A DNA stretch of 5,140 bases. It comes from GCA-2688775 sp035288865 (lineage in GTDB: Archaea > Nanobdellota > Nanobdellia > Woesearchaeales > GW2011-AR4). Shown here in pieces: positions 5,043 through 5,140 of the stretch. The translations under genes were made by a program, and so were the position numbers. The notes beneath the pieces were generated by a model, which saw nothing but the letters and a program-made list of their open reading frames with translations, was not told where the DNA came from and made no database searches. Each line of letters starts with the position of its first letter. Positions within the stretch are counted from its first letter, which is position 1. The DNA is taken from positions 1-5,140 of the forward strand of contig DATDZA010000002.1 in assembly GCA_035288865.1 (NCBI GenBank), in the 5' to 3' direction.

Positions 5043-5140
5043 ATGGAAGAAAATCAAAGCCAGCAAGCTGTTAGCGAGCAGCAAAGCTCCAAAAAGTACC
5101 AAATCCAGCATGACAGGCCGAACTGCATAGGCTGCGCTGC
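5043..5140 (+). CDS. 4Fe-4S ferredoxin, N-terminal part (3' end outside window)
   Basis: The first 32 complete codons of a probable small electron carrier. After a polar, Gln/Ser-rich leader (MEENQSQQAVSEQQSS) comes YQIQHDRPNCIGCAA, which matches the start of a ferredoxin cluster motif: C28-I-G-C31 would be the first two ligands of a CXXCXXC...CP set, with the rest beyond the right edge. The ATG at 5043 is supported by the TATA box 25 nt upstream. The 16-residue polar leader is longer than in minimal ferredoxins. The gene has its own promoter, and its codon use (AGC, CAG, GCT, GGC) resembles the transporter gene before it. It could donate electrons to the nearby radical SAM enzyme, but that is only a guess from proximity. 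Only two Cys are seen, so the cluster type is not proven. Confidence 0.75.
   Translation, partial: MEENQSQQAVSEQQSSKKYQIQHDRPNCIGCA

Noticed and set aside
1..5140. CRISPR array, tRNA, rRNA or insertion sequence
   Set aside because: No spaced direct repeats, no tRNA-like cloverleaf or CCA end, no rRNA-like conserved stretch, and no transposase or terminal inverted repeats were seen.

Overview
This AT-rich, densely coding stretch is most likely archaeal. Three gene starts each have an archaeal TATA box (TTTATATA-like, with a purine-rich BRE-like stretch upstream) about 22-25 nt before the ATG and no Shine-Dalgarno sequence, which is the layout of leaderless archaeal transcripts. A double-length Lrp/AsnC regulator, AGA/AGG arginine codons and the short intergenic gaps also fit. 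The style resembles DPANN archaea (Woesearchaeota/Pacearchaeota-like), but that placement is an inference and no rRNA or tRNA is present to test it.

Layout, left to right. (1) The 3' part of a COG0701/ArsP-type permease on +, running off the left edge and ending at 802. (2) A 20-bp convergent gap carrying a 12-bp perfect palindrome. (3) On -, a 712-residue B12-binding-type radical SAM protein (2961 down to 823) with an atypical CX6CX2C cluster motif. (4) A 95-bp divergent control region (2962-3056) with one leaderless promoter on each strand and a small palindrome between each TATA box and its start codon. (5) On +, a 332-residue regulator made of two complete Lrp/AsnC units in tandem (3057-4055). 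(6) After a gap of one base, an EamA/DMT-family 10-TM transporter on + (4057-4956). (7) An 86-bp intergenic region with a strong promoter and a 14-bp perfect palindrome at the expected transcription start. (8) The first 32 codons of a 4Fe-4S ferredoxin on + (5043 to the right edge).

How the genes may work together. The radical SAM gene and the tandem-Lrp gene share one divergent control region and a lower-GC composition (25-30% in sampled 60-base lines, against about 50% in sampled lines of the permease and transporter genes). They therefore look like one regulator-enzyme unit, possibly acquired together. The transporter lies immediately behind the regulator, probably translated from the same message through a GGGAG ribosome site, but its codon use matches the flanking genes and not the regulator. 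A plausible but unproven reading is that the regulator senses a small molecule linked to the radical SAM product or to the transported metabolite. The ferredoxin downstream has its own promoter; it could supply electrons to the radical SAM enzyme, but nothing here shows a specific link. The substrate of the radical SAM enzyme cannot be told from the sequence, and no precursor peptide gene is visible beside it.
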